A DNA stretch of 32,717 nucleotides from Burkholderiales bacterium (GTDB lineage Bacteria > Pseudomonadota > Gammaproteobacteria > Burkholderiales > Burkholderiaceae_C). The stretch covers positions 1-32,717 of the forward strand of contig JAFKGE010000053.1 in the NCBI GenBank assembly GCA_017307865.1, written 5' to 3'. How positions within the stretch are numbered: the stretch's first letter is position 1; the number at the start of each line of letters is the position of its first letter. A program made the position numbers and the translations under genes. Shown here piece after piece: positions 25,033 to 32,717 of the stretch. The notes beneath the pieces were generated by a model. That model was not told the origin of the DNA. It did no database searches and worked only from the letters and a program-made list of their open reading frames with translations.

Positions 25033-25440
25033 ATGCAAATTACCGTCGCCACCACCGTCGCCGCCCCGCTGGCCGAAGTCTGGCGTGCCTACACCACGCC
25101 TGCGGACATCATGGCCTGGAACGCGGCCTCGCCCGACTGGCACACCACGGCCGCCACGGTTGACCTGCGCGCCGGCGGCCACTTCTCGTCGCGCATGGAA
25201 GCCAAAGACGGCAGCATGGGCTTCGACTTTGCCGGGGTGTACACCCAGGTCGTGCCGCAAAAGCTGATCGAGTACTCGTTCGGCGACCGCAGGGGAAGGG
25301 CGGAATTCAGCGACGGCTCGAAAGGTGTGACGGTAACGGTCACGTTCGACGGCGAAACGGAAAACTCCGTGGAGCAGCAGCGCGCGGGCTGGCAGGCGAT
25401 CCTCGACAGCTTCAGGCGCCACGTCGAAACGCGGTCGTGA
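25033..25440 (+). CDS. SRPBCC / AHSA1-type protein (second copy)
   Basis: 135 residues. MQITVATTVAAPLAEVWRAYTTPADIMAWNAA opening, then LRAGGHFSSRMEAKDGSMGFDFAGVYTQVVPQKLIEYSFGD and a final helix GWQAILDSFRRHVE. Same fold as the gene at 23079 but not close in sequence. ATG 25033 has AAAGGA before it; ATG 25018 would couple to the upstream stop and add five residues, so the start is open. Function unknown. Confidence 0.9.
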   Translation: MQITVATTVAAPLAEVWRAYTTPADIMAWNAASPDWHTTAATVDLRAGGHFSSRMEAKDGSMGFDFAGVYTQVVPQKLIEYSFGDRRGRAEFSDGSKGVTVTVTFDGETENSVEQQRAGWQAILDSFRRHVETRS

Positions 25441-25537
25441 CCGGGCACACCCCTGTTCGTTCAACCCTCATCGGACACCGCCCAAGCACTTGAGCGCACA
25501 GGAACGGGACCGACTGCAGCGCTTGCTCAAGACCACG

Positions 25538-26185
<648 letters not shown>

Positions 26186-26230
26186 AACGCCAGGCCTTCA
26201 GGCAAGCCTGCAAGGGCATGGAGAAACGTC

Positions 26231-26716
26231 ATGACGAAACCCGCCAAGAACACCATCTGCCTTTGGTACGACGGCACGGCCGAGGAGGCGGCGCGCTTTT
26301 ACGCCCAGACCTTCCCCGATTCTTCCGTCGGCGCGGTGCACCGCGCGCCGGGCGACTACCCCGACGGCAAGCAGGGCGACGTGCTCACCGTCGAGTTCAC
26401 CGTGCTGGGCATCCCCTGCCTGGGGCTCAATGGCGGTCCCGTCTTCAAGCACAGCGAGGCATTCTCGTTTCAGGTCGCCACCGTCGACCAGGCGGAGACC
26501 GACCGCTACTGGAATGCCATCGTCGGCAACGGCGGCCAGGCCAGCGAGTGCGGCTGGTGCAAGGACCGGTGGGGCCTGTCGTGGCAGATCACGCCCATCG
26601 CACTGACCCGCGCCTACACCAGCAGCGACCGCGCCGCCGCCAAGCGCGCCTTCGACGCCATGATGAGCATGGGCAAGATCGACGTCGCCGCCATCGAGGC
26701 GGCGGTGCGCGGTTGA
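26231..26716 (+). CDS. PhnB-like VOC protein (3-demethylubiquinone methyltransferase-type fold)
   Basis: 161 residues. Motifs: TICLWYDGTAEEAARFYAQTFPDSSVG (about 8-34), FTVLGIPCLGLNGGPVFKHSEAFSFQVAT and GWCKDRWGLSWQITP (about 114-128). Automated annotation often calls this group 3-demethylubiquinone-9 methyltransferase, but it is a VOC fold without a SAM motif. GGAG before the ATG. Differs from the VOC gene at 22600 in subgroup. Confidence 0.92.
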   Translation: MTKPAKNTICLWYDGTAEEAARFYAQTFPDSSVGAVHRAPGDYPDGKQGDVLTVEFTVLGIPCLGLNGGPVFKHSEAFSFQVATVDQAETDRYWNAIVGNGGQASECGWCKDRWGLSWQITPIALTRAYTSSDRAAAKRAFDAMMSMGKIDVAAIEAAVRG

Positions 26717-26738
26717 TCGAACGAAGGAGAACGCCACC

Positions 26739-27452
26739 ATGAAAGACTCTGCCCGGCCGCCGGTCGTCGATCGCGCGGCGTGGGAACGTGCCCGCGCCGA
26801 ACTGCTGGCCCGCGAAAAGGCCCACACGCGCGCCGGCGATGCGCTGGCCGCCGCGCGCCGGCGCCTGCCGATGACGCCCATGCCCGCCATCACCGTGGTC
26901 GGCGCCCATGGCCCCGTTCCCCTGCACGAGGTGTTCGAGGGCCGGCGTCAACTGCTGGTCTACCACTTCATGTGGAAGCGCGGCGCGCCGCACGACAAGC
27001 AGTGCCCTGGCTGTACGCACACCCAAGTGGCGCTGAACGATGCGGTGCGCGCCTACCTGGCCGAGCGCGACGTGAGCTACGCCGTGTTCAGCCGTGGCCC
27101 CTGGCCCGAGCTTGCGGCCTACCGCGACTTCATGGGTTGGACGGCGCCCTGGTATTCGACGCAGGATTGCCAGGACGACGAGATGGCCACGCGCAACGGC
27201 GGCGACCTGCGCTGCTACCTGCGCGTGGGCAGCGAGGTCTTCATGAGCTATGAATCGACGCAGCGCGGCATCGAGGCGATGCTGCCCACGCTCCAGCTGC
27301 TCGACCTCACGCCCTACGGCCGGCAGGAAACGTGGGAAGACTCGCCCGCCGGCTGGCCGCACCAGGACGAAGCCGGATCCTGGTGGCGGCGGGACGGCCG
27401 TCCCGTGGCGCAGTGGACCCGCATCGCGGCAGCCAACGCCGACCAGCCATGA
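26739..27452 (+). CDS. DUF899 thioredoxin-like protein (second copy)
   Basis: 237 residues. Same layout as the gene at 23632: WERARAELLAREKAHTRAGDALAAARRRLP, EVFEGRRQLLVYHFMW, CPGCTHTQ, YAVFSRGPWPELAAYRDFMGWTAPWYST and WEDSPAGWPHQDEAG. The two share long DNA identity near their 3' ends (about 24178-24280 and 27288-27390), so the pair is a recent duplication or is kept alike by gene conversion. AAGGAG before ATG 26739. Its end overlaps the DUF4256 gene as ATGA. Confidence 0.93.
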   Translation: MKDSARPPVVDRAAWERARAELLAREKAHTRAGDALAAARRRLPMTPMPAITVVGAHGPVPLHEVFEGRRQLLVYHFMWKRGAPHDKQCPGCTHTQVALNDAVRAYLAERDVSYAVFSRGPWPELAAYRDFMGWTAPWYSTQDCQDDEMATRNGGDLRCYLRVGSEVFMSYESTQRGIEAMLPTLQLLDLTPYGRQETWEDSPAGWPHQDEAGSWWRRDGRPVAQWTRIAAANADQP

Positions 27453-27988
27453 CCAACCAGGAACGCGACAAGCTCCTGCGCGCGCTGCAGAACCGCTTCG
27501 ACCAGCACCAGCGGCGCCATCCCGCCATCGCCTGGGCCGCGGTGCAGCAGCGGCTGCTGGGCCAGCCCGAGGCGCTGCGTGCCCTGCACTGGATGGAAGG
27601 CACGGGCGGCGAGCCGGACGTGATCGCCCAGGACGCGGGCGCCTGCGTGTTTGCCGACTGCTCGCCCGAGAGCCCGCCCGGGCGCCGCAGCCTGTGCTAC
27701 GACCGTGCCGCGCTGGACGCGCGCAAGGCCAACAAGCCCGGCGGCAACGCCCTCGATACCGCCGCCGAGGCGGGGGTCGAGCTGTTGAGCGAAGCGCTGT
27801 ACCAGCACCTGCAGACGCTGGGCGAGTTCGACACCAAGACCTCCAGCTGGCTGCTGACCCCGTCGGGCGTGCGCAGCCGCGGCGGCGCGCTGTTCGGCGA
27901 CCGGCGTTTCGGCCGCGTGTTCATCTATCACAACGGCGCCGAGTCCTACTACGCGGCGCGGGGTTTCCGCGCGTCGCTTCGGGTTTGA
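27449..27988 (+). CDS. DUF4256 family protein
   Basis: 179 residues, cytoplasmic. Family features: LLRALQNRFDQHQRRHPAIAWAAVQQRL (N-terminal), ALHWMEGTGGEPDVI, FADCSPESPPGRRSLCYDRAALDARKANKPGGNA (about 69-102), LLSEALYQHLQTLGEFDTKTSSWLLTP and FGRVFIYHNGAESYYAARGFRASLRV. Role unknown. Translation is coupled to the second DUF899 gene by a 4-bp overlap, suggesting joint action. Confidence 0.9.
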   Translation: MTNQERDKLLRALQNRFDQHQRRHPAIAWAAVQQRLLGQPEALRALHWMEGTGGEPDVIAQDAGACVFADCSPESPPGRRSLCYDRAALDARKANKPGGNALDTAAEAGVELLSEALYQHLQTLGEFDTKTSSWLLTPSGVRSRGGALFGDRRFGRVFIYHNGAESYYAARGFRASLRV

Positions 27989-28031
27989 TAGCGCCCGGCC
28001 CCATCCTCTCGCAATCCATCCGGAGTCCCAC

Positions 28032-28418
28032 ATGGCACACAATCCCGTCGTCTGGTTCGAAATCTACGTGCAGGACATGGCCCGCGCCCAGCGCTTTTAC
28101 GAGGACGTGCTGCAGTGCAAGCTGCAGCCCCTGACCCCGCCCGACAGCGTGGCCGGCGGCACGAAGATGATGGCCTTTCCCATGGACATGGCCGCGCCCG
28201 GCACGGGCGGCATGCTGGTGCAGATGGCCGGCGTGCCCTCGGGCGGTGGCGGTACGCTGGTGTACTTCGGCTGCGACGATTGCGCCCTGCCGCAAGGCCG
28301 CGTGCTGGCCGCAGGCGGACGCATCGACAAGCCCAAGTTCGCGATCGGCCCCTACGGCTTCATCGCGCTGGTGGTGGACACCGAGGGCAACTGCGTCGGC
28401 CTGCATTCGATGCAGTGA
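28032..28418 (+). CDS. VOC family (glyoxalase-fold) protein
   Basis: 128 residues, single VOC domain: PVVWFEIYVQDMARAQRFYEDVLQCKLQPL at the start, TLVYFGCDDC in the middle, and a closing FAIGPYGFIALVVDTEGNCVGLHSMQ, where conserved metal-site residues of the glyoxalase-like fold are expected. The substrate is unknown. Last gene of the rightward operon, 43 bp after DUF4256. It ends 59 bp before the leftward membrane protein stop. Confidence 0.93.
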   Translation: MAHNPVVWFEIYVQDMARAQRFYEDVLQCKLQPLTPPDSVAGGTKMMAFPMDMAAPGTGGMLVQMAGVPSGGGGTLVYFGCDDCALPQGRVLAAGGRIDKPKFAIGPYGFIALVVDTEGNCVGLHSMQ

Positions 28419-28477
28419 GCCTGGAGGCGATGCTGGTCGGCGTCGTGGCCAAGATCGCACGCGGTCAGAGCGCGACC

Positions 28478-28888
28478 CTAAGAGAACCAGCGCAAAAACG
28501 CGGCAGCGGCCAGCGCGGTGGCACCCAGCGCCGCCAGCACGCGCCACCTCGCCGCGCCGCCCCCACCACCGGTCGCCGCCTGCGGGCGCAGCAGCGCCAG
28601 CGCCAGCAGCGCCACGGCCGTCAGCGCACACAGCAGCTTGAGCACCAGCGCGCCGATGGCGATGCCGTGGATGTCCGGCAACTGGCCGTAAAAATGGTAG
28701 CTGACCAGGCCGAACAGGCCGCCGCTGGCCAGCTGCAGCGCCCAGCCCGCCAGCGCCAGCCACAGCACGCCACGCGCACCCGCCGATTTGGCGGTGGCCA
28801 GCGCGTACAGCGGCGCGGCGACCACGATCACGGCGCCGAAGTTGTGGCCGACCTGGGTCAGCGCATAGGCGAGGTTTTGCCCGTCCAA
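28478..28888 (-). CDS. Small membrane protein of unknown function
   Basis: 136 residues with four hydrophobic segments (AVIVVAAPLYALATA; VLWLALAGWALQLASGGLFG; IAIGALVLKLLCALTAVALLALALL; RVLAALGATALAAAAFL). Starts TTG at 28888, five bases after the stop of the Ig-like gene, with GAG just before; no ATG is suitably placed. Conserved-looking polar residues: His15 (VGHNFG) and His45 (SYHFYG). I do not recognise the family. Likely acts with the exported protein upstream. Confidence 0.75.
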   Translation of the reverse strand: MDGQNLAYALTQVGHNFGAVIVVAAPLYALATAKSAGARGVLWLALAGWALQLASGGLFGLVSYHFYGQLPDIHGIAIGALVLKLLCALTAVALLALALLRPQAATGGGGGAARWRVLAALGATALAAAAFLRWFS

Positions 28889-28893
28889 GCCGG

Positions 28894-29247
28894 CTACTCG
28901 ACGCTGACGGTCACGCAGCGCTGCAGCCCGATGGGCACATGCGCCTTGTTGGCGACCTTGATGCAGATCTCGTGCGTGCCGGCGGCCAGCGTCTCCAGCG
29001 TGTAGCTGCCCTTGAGCTGGCGCAGGATGCCCGTTTCCTTGCCGTCCACGTAGACGTGCACGTGGTCGCCGCCCGGGCCGGGCACCACGGCGTACACCAG
29101 CTTGTTCTGGTTCATCGCGTCCAGCTTGGCGCCGTCCTTGGGCGAGTCGATGGTGATGGAGCCCTCGGCCGCCAGGGCGGCCGGCGCCAGCCAGGCAGCG
29201 CCCGACATCAACGCGAGCAAAAGAGTGAAGGCAGGCAGGCGGCGCAT
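28894..29247 (-). CDS. Exported small Ig-like domain protein
   Basis: 117 residues. Signal peptide (about 1-27, cleavage after ALA) and one compact beta-sandwich domain: ITIDSPKDGAKLDAMNQNKLVYAV, then GGDHVHVYVDGKETGILRQLKGSYTLETLAAGTHEICIKVANKA and QRCVTVSVE. The HVHVYVDG motif could bind metal. One Cys pair (ICIK, RCVT) may be disulfide-bonded. The ATG at 29247 has GGAGC before it. Function unknown; shares an operon with the membrane protein that follows. Confidence 0.82.
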   Translation of the reverse strand: MRRLPAFTLLLALMSGAAWLAPAALAAEGSITIDSPKDGAKLDAMNQNKLVYAVVPGPGGDHVHVYVDGKETGILRQLKGSYTLETLAAGTHEICIKVANKAHVPIGLQRCVTVSVE

Positions 29248-29321
29248 GGCAGCTCCAGTCGGACGGGGGGATGGCCCCAGCATACCGCGCGACGCCGGCA
29301 CGCGCCAGGCGCGGCCAGCGA

Positions 29322-30059
29322 TCAGCCCCCGCGCTGGCGCCGCGCCTCGTACAGGCACACGCCGCTGGCCACCGACACGTTCAGGCTTTCCACCGCGCCC
29401 TGCATGGGGATGCGCACCAGCGTGTCGCAGGTCTTGCGCGTGAGCTGGCGCAGCCCCGGCCCCTCGGCGCCCAGCACCAGCGCCGTGGGCGCCTTCAGGT
29501 CGGTCTCGTACAGGCTTTGCCCGGCGTCGCCCGTGGTGCCGACGACCCAGATGCCGCGCTCCTTCAGCTCGCCGAGCTGGCGCGCCAGGTTGGTGACCAT
29601 GAAGTAGGGCACGGTCTCGGCCGCGCCGCTGGCGACCTTGGCCACGGTGGCGTTGATGCCGCAAGCGTGGTCCTTGGGCGCGATGACGGCATGCGCGCCG
29701 GCGCCGTCGGCCACGCGCAGACAGGCGCCCAGGTTGTGCGGGTCGGTCACGCCGTCGAGCACCAGCAGCAGCGGCGACTCGGCCAAACCGTCCAGCAGGT
29801 CGTCGAGCGAATGGGCCTGCTCGATCGCCTGCACGCGCGCCACCACGCCCTGGTGACCCCCACCGCCGCATAGCTTGGTCAGGCGCAGCCCGTCGGCCTC
29901 GATCACGCGCACACCCGCTTCGGCGGCACGCGCCAAAAACTGCTTCATGCGCGCGTCGCGGCGCGTGGCGTCGATGTAGAGCTCGACGATCGACGCGGGC
30001 GCGGTCTTCAGGCGCACGCCGACGGCATGAAAGCCGAACAGCACTTTGGGCGATGACAT
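29322..30059 (-). CDS. rlmB: 23S rRNA (guanosine-2251-2'-O)-methyltransferase RlmB
   Basis: 245 residues, SPOUT (TrmH) family. An N-terminal substrate-binding domain ([27 protein letters not shown]) and a C-terminal knot: motif 1 [16 protein letters not shown] (about 131-146), motif 2 [14 protein letters not shown] and motif 3 [23 protein letters not shown]. Methylates ribose of G2251 in the 23S P-loop. ATG 30059 ([13 protein letters not shown]) preferred over a start at 30086. No rnr gene is adjacent in the window. Confidence 0.96.
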   Translation of the reverse strand: MSSPKVLFGFHAVGVRLKTAPASIVELYIDATRRDARMKQFLARAAEAGVRVIEADGLRLTKLCGGGGHQGVVARVQAIEQAHSLDDLLDGLAESPLLLVLDGVTDPHNLGACLRVADGAGAHAVIAPKDHACGINATVAKVASGAAETVPYFMVTNLARQLGELKERGIWVVGTTGDAGQSLYETDLKAPTALVLGAEGPGLRQLTRKTCDTLVRIPMQGAVESLNVSVASGVCLYEARRQRGG

Positions 30060-30122
30060 GGCATGCATTATCGACGGGCACCTCACCCGCCGCGCCGACG
30101 CCGCGCAAGGCGGCCACCGGGG

Positions 30123-30230
30123 TCACTTCACGCCGATCACCATCGAATCAGGGCCGACCAGCGGCTCGACACGGGTCTGCGCAAACCCCGCATCGCGCAT
30201 CCAGCCCTGGAAGTCGGCGCCGATGACGGC
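30123..30230 (-). pseudogene. C-terminal remnant of a SAM-dependent (O-)methyltransferase
   Basis: Reading leftward, the last codons encode [20 protein letters not shown] and then [12 protein letters not shown] followed by TGA at 30123-30125. This matches the C-terminal tail of methyltransferases of the acetylserotonin/hydroxyneurosporene O-methyltransferase type. Upstream of about 30240 the match stops at the LysR gene end, so the rest of the gene has been lost. It marks a rearrangement junction. Confidence 0.6.
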
Positions 30231-30245
30231 GCACCGCCCATGCCG

Positions 30246-31187
30246 TCACAGCCCGGCTATCGCTTGGTGCGCGGCCTCAATCACTGCCCGGACCAAGGGA
30301 CTGCGCGCCGCCCGATCCCGGTAGATCACTCCCACCGGATACATGGAAGCGGGCAAGGGCACGGGAACGACCGCGATCAGCTTCGCCTGCGCGAGCTCAC
30401 GCGCGGTGACTTCGGGGAGTATGGACAACAGGGTCGTGCAACTGAGCAGCTTGAGCGTGATGGACACCGAGACTGTTTCCGTCGTCACGCGCGGCGGCGG
30501 CAGGTGTTCATGCGCAAGCAGCGAAGACACCATGTTGTACGGAGCGCCCCTGAGCGCCGGCAGACTCCATTCGGAGCTTCCGAGCCAACGCAGTCGGTCT
30601 TTTTTTCGCGCGCGCACGATCGGATGGTCCGGACCGCAAACGATCACGGAGGACTCGTGGTAGAGGACCTCGTAGCGCAGGCCGGGGGGAAGCAGATTGG
30701 GCACGATACGTCCGAGAACGCAGTCAAGACGCCCGTCTGATAGCGGCCCGAGCAAATCGACCTCCACACCTTCGTGGATGGAAACGACCAAGTCCGGCAT
30801 GGCGCGGAGCACCCGTTCGCGCGTCTGCATCAGCAACCTCGGCATAGCGACCGGAAAGACGCCAAGGCGCAAGTGGCCCGTGGCGCCTTGCAGCGCAAGC
30901 TCCAGCTCCGTCTGAGACGCGCCAAGCTCATCGACGATCAGGGCCGCGCGGCGTGTCATGGCGATGCCGGCGAGCGTCGGCTGCAACCCGCGCCGATTGC
31001 GCGTGAACAAGCTGGCGCCCAGGACGTCCTCGATCTCGCGCAACAGCTTGCTGGCGGTGGGCTGGCTCACGTGCATGTCTTTCGCGCAGCGCGCCACGTT
31101 GGGCTCCTTGCCCAGCAGCGCGAGCAGCTGCAAGTGGCGCAGGCGCAGGCGGCTCAGCAGTCGCGCCGTGGAGTTTGATGTCGTCAT
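30246..31187 (-). CDS. LysR-family transcriptional regulator
   Basis: 313 residues. N-terminal winged helix (about 14-72: LRLRHLQLLALLGKEPNVARCAKDMHVSQPTASKLLREIEDVLGASLFTRNRRGLQPTLAG), and a C-terminal effector domain of the periplasmic-binding type. It resembles the GbpR/PcaQ-like branch. It is divergent from the AMP ligase at 31338, the classic LysR layout, and probably controls it and itself in response to an aromatic or organic acid. ATG 31187 (MTTSNSTAR) chosen; the longer frame to 31262 runs through the promoter region. Confidence 0.92.
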   Translation of the reverse strand: MTTSNSTARLLSRLRLRHLQLLALLGKEPNVARCAKDMHVSQPTASKLLREIEDVLGASLFTRNRRGLQPTLAGIAMTRRAALIVDELGASQTELELALQGATGHLRLGVFPVAMPRLLMQTRERVLRAMPDLVVSIHEGVEVDLLGPLSDGRLDCVLGRIVPNLLPPGLRYEVLYHESSVIVCGPDHPIVRARKKDRLRWLGSSEWSLPALRGAPYNMVSSLLAHEHLPPPRVTTETVSVSITLKLLSCTTLLSILPEVTARELAQAKLIAVVPVPLPASMYPVGVIYRDRAARSPLVRAVIEAAHQAIAGL

Positions 31188-31282
31188 TTGCAATTCAGGT
31201 TCTGGATAACAGAGTGCGGTAACTTCATAGTAAACGACATCCCTGAAAGCCGACACCGCCACTACACTGAGATTTCGTTTTC

Positions 31283-31310
31283 CACACGTTCAGCCATCCA
31301 CAAACGTGTG
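31283..31310. promoter_or_regulatory. Palindrome in the LysR/AMP-ligase gap
   Basis: CACACGTT (31283-31290) and AACGTGTG (31303-31310) are perfect inverted 8-mers around 12 bases. It lies 27 bp before the ligase start and 96 bp from the LysR start. A regulator site is plausible; the strict T-N11-A form of LysR boxes is not obvious. Confidence 0.45.
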
Positions 31311-31337
31311 ACCCGTTCACTTTGTTTGGCACGACTC

Positions 31338-32600
31338 ATGACCTCAACCCCGGCCTACTGGAACCACGAGCTCGAAACCCTTCCCTGGTCGGAAGTGGAG
31401 CAATGGCAGGCAACGCAGATCGCCTCGGCGCTGCCCGCGTTGCGTCAGCGCTCGGGCCTGTATGCCGATCTGCACGCCCACCTTCCCGACGTCCTGCCCA
31501 TGCGCGACCTGCGCGATCTGCAGGTACTGCCCTTCACGCTCAAGAGCGACCTGCGCGCGGCCCAGGACGCCAGCACTGCGGCGGCGCCTTTGGGCCGCAA
31601 CCAGGCGGTCGCCACGGATTCCCTGGTGCAGTGCATCTCGTCCTCCGGCACCACGGGGCAGCCCCTGTACTACGGGCTGACTGCCGCGGACGTGGAGCGA
31701 TTCACCGATGCCATCGCCAACACGTGGTTCACCGCGGGCTTGCGCCCCGACGACGTGGTCGCGCATTTGGTCGGCCTTCCCATGGTGGCTGGCGGACTGC
31801 CCTACGCGGATGGCTTTCGGCGTGTGGGAGCCACTTTGTGCTGGCTCGGGGGCTTCCCGACCGACCGTATTCTTCGCGAGATGCGGCGGCTGCGCGTCAG
31901 CGCGCTCCTGTCGACGACTTCGTTCGGCCTTTATCTGGCAGAGCAGTGGGAAGAGGTTGGACGCCAGACGGGAATCGCATCGGCGCTGAGGCTGGTCATG
32001 GGCGGCGGTGAGCCGGGCTTGAATCAGCCGGAAATCCGCACCCGGATCCGCCAAGGCCTGGGTATCAGCAGCTTGCGCGAAACCATGGGCCTGGGCGACG
32101 TGCTCTCGTCGATGTGGTCGGAATGCGAAGCGGAAGACGGCATGCATTTCAATGCCCAGCGCTACGTGGCCGTGGAATTGATCGACCCGGAAACCGGCGA
32201 GCAAAAGCCCTGGACCGAAGGGGCGACGGGCGAGCTCGTCTACACCGCCTTCGCGCGTGACGCGACGCCGGTGGCGCGCTACCGCTCGCGGGACCATGCG
32301 CTGGTCACGGGCACCAGGTGTGCCTGCGGCCGCACCAGTCCACGCATCCGCTGCATTGGGCGCACCGACGACATGCTGATCTACAAGGGCATGAACGTTT
32401 TTCCAGCCGCGATCCGCGACCTGATCACCCTGCGTTTTCCCGGCCAGGTGACGCCCAATCTGAGGTTGTGGAAGACGCACGCAGCCCAGGTCCGCTTCGA
32501 CGATCCGATCGCGGTGGACGTCGAGGCGTCCGGACGGCTGAGCGCGGAGCAATCGCAAGTGCTGGCTCGAGCTGCGCATTCCACTGATGGCGGACAGTGA
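31338..32600 (+). pseudogene. PaaK-type (phenylacetate-CoA ligase-like) AMP-forming ligase, 3' end cut by an insertion
   Basis: 420 codons remain. Adenylate-forming motifs: CISSSGTTGQPLYYG (P-loop type), VMGGGEPG, RETMGLGDVLSS, GELVYTAFARDATPVARYRSRD, then GRTDDMLIYKGMNVFP before the C-terminal domain. C-A-C-G-R-T matches the usual Cys-rich hinge. Activates a carboxylic acid (aromatic or related) to its CoA thioester. The true frame ends in the insertion-element DNA: the last residues (STDGGQ) come from it, and the final 40-50 residues expected for PaaK are missing. Activity is doubtful. ATG 31338 chosen as the natural N terminus. Confidence 0.8.
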
Positions 32601-32717
32601 TTCCATTCCCATCGCGGACAGCGTTCCATGCGATGGCGGACACGCTGCGCGAGTGTCCTGAGTGACGAGCAAATCGTAGCCGAAGTGTCCGCCATCAGCA
32701 TGGAACGGGTGGCTGCT
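32585..32717. mobile_element. End of an IS21-like insertion element, continuing past the right edge
   Basis: TGATGGCGGACA begins at 32585, repeats as ATCGCGGACA (32611-32620) and GATGGCGGACA (32632-32642), and recurs exactly inverted as TGTCCGCCATCA at 32686-32697. Spaced copies of one short end repeat, with TG at the outer tip, are typical of IS21-family ends. A frame opens at 32628 and stays open to the edge, but I cannot name its protein. Family call is by end structure only. Confidence 0.5.

Noticed and set aside
26186-26230. CAGGC-AA-GCCTG palindrome as a terminator within the operon
   Set aside because: The stem is only 5 bp with a 2-base loop and no U-tract, and the next gene has its own ribosome site. 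It is too weak to call.
28419-28477. Terminator between the last VOC gene and the membrane protein
   Set aside because: Only a 4-bp GGTC/GACC stem was found in this convergent gap, not enough to support a feature.
31344-32672. Open frame of 442 codons on the minus strand
   Set aside because: Antisense to the AMP ligase, whose adenylate-forming motifs are plain. It also crosses the insertion junction.

Overview
The window is a GC-rich, gene-dense chromosomal segment from a betaproteobacterium, most likely Burkholderiales of the Comamonadaceae type. The pointers are the Cupriavidus-like cop gene set, a TctAB/TctDE tricarboxylate system, AT-rich intergenic repeat sequence of a kind I associate with that family, and overall codon use. 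This placement is inference; there is no rRNA gene or taxonomic marker. I see no tRNA, rRNA, CRISPR array or prophage. No gene-free stretch exceeds 300 bases.

Left arm (1-8579): a periplasmic copper-resistance locus. Leftward run copA (multicopper oxidase), copB (outer-membrane), copI (cupredoxin), a membrane-anchored cytochrome c and a Cu-type P1B-ATPase that runs off the left edge. Rightward and divergent are copR and copS. The ATPase has three near-identical metal-binding units at its N terminus and its own promoter with the 19-bp spacer typical of MerR/CueR control, inside a locus otherwise expected to answer to CopRS.

Middle (8633-18788): housekeeping and accessory genes. These are a DUF924 protein, an EF-G-like GTPase, a 177-bp palindromic repeat, two tandem CHRD lipoproteins, then thioesterase / DOMON-like / NamZ-like (DUF1343) genes, arsC, a split chromate transporter pair, and tctB-tctA without tctC. 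A large hairpin abuts the chosen tctB start.

Regulatory block (18733-22486, leftward): tetR, a metallo-beta-lactamase-fold hydrolase, tctD and tctE. The last three are joined by ATGA overlaps, and the end of tctE overlaps the end of tctA tail to tail.

Accessory operon (22600-28418, rightward): ten small genes, namely PhnB-like VOC, SRPBCC, DUF899, RibD_C/DHFR-like, SRPBCC, GST, PhnB-like VOC, a second DUF899, DUF4256 and VOC. It is divergent from tetR, and two matching operator-like palindromes lie between. It looks like an inducible detoxification or stress operon of unknown substrate and is the best candidate here for an undescribed system.

Right arm (28478-32717): a small membrane protein and an Ig-like exported protein downstream of rlmB; the last codons of a lost methyltransferase; then a LysR regulator divergent from a PaaK-type AMP ligase. 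The ligase is cut at its 3' end by what appears to be the end of an IS21-like element, which continues past the right edge.
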